Made by a program: the position numbers and the translations under genes | Part shown: one piece after another, positions 6,503 through 7,409 of the stretch | Layout: each line of letters begins with the position of its first letter | Position numbering within the stretch: position 1 is the first letter of the stretch | DNA from: Alphaproteobacteria bacterium | Lineage (GTDB): Bacteria; Pseudomonadota; Alphaproteobacteria; Sphingomonadales; Sphingomonadaceae | NCBI GenBank assembly: GCA_005882415.1 | Contig: VBAE01000248.1 | Coordinates: forward strand, 1-7,409 | Direction of reading: 5' to 3' | Length of the DNA: 7,409 bases | The notes under the pieces: generated by a model | Databases searched by the model: none | What the model saw: the letters and a program-made list of their open reading frames with translations, nothing else | What the model was told of the DNA's origin: nothing

Positions 6503-7409
6503 ATGCGCCTCGCAATCCTCGCCGCCGCCCTGCTCGCCACCACATCGCTCGCCGCCGCCGAACCGGCCAAGCCCCGCTACGGCAGCTGGGGCGTCGACGA
6601 GAGCCTGATGGACCGCTCGGTGAAGCCGGGCGACGATTTCTTCGCCTTCGCCAACGGCACCTGGCTCCGCGACGCTGCGATCGCTCCGGACAAGGCGCGG
6701 GCCGGATACAATTACGACCTCCCCGACGAGACCGAACGCGACGTCCGCAAGATGATCGAGGAGGCGGCGAAGGACCCATCGGCCACGCCCGCCGTCCGCC
6801 AGGTCTCCGACTTCTACCGCGCCTATATGGACCAAGCCGGGATCGAGGCGCGCGGCACTGCGCCGCTCAAGCCCTACCTCGCCCGCATCGCGAGCGTCCG
6901 CACCCGGCCCCAGCTCGTGGCTTTGATGGCCGAGCCCGGCTATGCGGCGCCGGTCGGCGTGTGGATCGGCGCCGACGACATGGACCACACCCATTATTCG
7001 ATCTCGGTCGGCCAGGTCCGGCTCGGCCTTCCGACCCGCGATTATTATCTCCTCCCCGGCGAGAAATATGTCGCGATCCGGAAGGCCTATCGCGACTATG
7101 TCGTCCGCATCCAGCAGCTCGCCGGTATCGCCGATGCCGAGGCCAAGGCGGACCGTATCCTCGCGCTCGAAACCCGCCTCGCGCAGGACCAATGGACCCC
7201 GGAGCAGCGCCGCGATCCCAAGGCGACCTACAATCCGATGGACCTCGCCAAGCTGAACGCGCTCGCGCCCGAATTCGGCTGGCAGCCGATGCTCGCCCAT
7301 ATCGGCCTCGGCTCGGTGAAGAAGGTCACCGTCCGCGAGCCCAGCGCCGTCGCCGCCGCCGGCAAGCGCCTCGCCGACGTGCCGATCGAGACGTGGAAGG
7401 ACTATCTCG
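6503..7409 (+). CDS. Secreted M13-family zinc metallopeptidase (neprilysin/PepO-like), 3'-partial
   Basis: The first 302 residues are present and the frame is still open at the window end. Residues 1-19 form a Sec signal peptide (MR, then a hydrophobic Leu/Ala core) with an AAA|E signal peptidase I site after residue 19, so a periplasmic or secreted enzyme is expected. The mature part matches the M13 N-terminal domain: KPGDDFFAFANGTWL (41-55), VSDFYRAYMD, a VWIGADDMDHTHYSISVGQ block, and GLPTRDYYLLPGEKY at about 175-189. The family is usually near 680 residues; the HExxH and ExxxD zinc motifs lie in the C-terminal domain beyond the window, so catalytic competence cannot be judged. Known role: endopeptidase cleaving oligopeptides. 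It has its own Shine-Dalgarno and is divergent from the polyketide operon; shared regulation is possible but unproven. Confidence 0.92.
   Translation, partial: MRLAILAAALLATTSLAAAEPAKPRYGSWGVDESLMDRSVKPGDDFFAFANGTWLRDAAIAPDKARAGYNYDLPDETERDVRKMIEEAAKDPSATPAVRQVSDFYRAYMDQAGIEARGTAPLKPYLARIASVRTRPQLVALMAEPGYAAPVGVWIGADDMDHTHYSISVGQVRLGLPTRDYYLLPGEKYVAIRKAYRDYVVRIQQLAGIADAEAKADRILALETRLAQDQWTPEQRRDPKATYNPMDLAKLNALAPEFGWQPMLAHIGLGSVKKVTVREPSAVAAAGKRLADVPIETWKDYL

Noticed and set aside
6410..7300. A 296-codon minus-strand frame opposite the M13 peptidase
   Set aside because: The plus strand has a Shine-Dalgarno, a signal peptide and M13 N-terminal motifs; the antisense product has no recognisable features.

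Overview
The window reads as a piece of a high-GC alphaproteobacterial chromosome, most likely a sphingomonad or close relative. This rests on the GC-rich codon usage, a TamB-type outer-membrane biogenesis protein, an M13 metallopeptidase with a Sec signal, and a sphingomonad-like type III polyketide synthase gene set. It is an inference from protein character; there is no rRNA or other marker gene. No tRNA, rRNA, insertion sequence, CRISPR array or phage gene was seen.

Layout: (1) bases 2-3433, plus strand: the C-terminal 1143 residues of a TamB/DUF490 protein whose N-terminus lies left of the window. (2) Bases 3434-3526: a 93-bp convergent gap filled almost completely by one imperfect palindromic repeat. 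(3) Bases 3527-6362, minus strand: a tight three-gene operon transcribed right to left, consisting of a type III polyketide synthase, a class I SAM-dependent methyltransferase and an FAD-dependent oxidoreductase. The first junction is an ATGA overlap and the second a 22-bp overlap. (4) Bases 6363-6502: a 140-bp divergent intergenic region with an AT-rich inverted repeat and a possible leader hairpin. (5) Bases 6503-7409, plus strand: the N-terminal 302 residues of a secreted M13-family zinc metallopeptidase, cut by the window end before its catalytic domain.

The three minus-strand genes probably act in sequence. The synthase would build a polyketide core (alkylpyrone or alkylresorcinol type) from an acyl starter and malonyl-CoA. 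The methyltransferase and flavoprotein would then tailor it by methylation and by oxidation or reduction. The logic resembles the srsABC phenolic-lipid genes of Streptomyces griseus, but the product here cannot be read from sequence. This operon is the most interesting part of the window. TamB and the M13 peptidase are ordinary cell-envelope genes with no evident functional tie to it.
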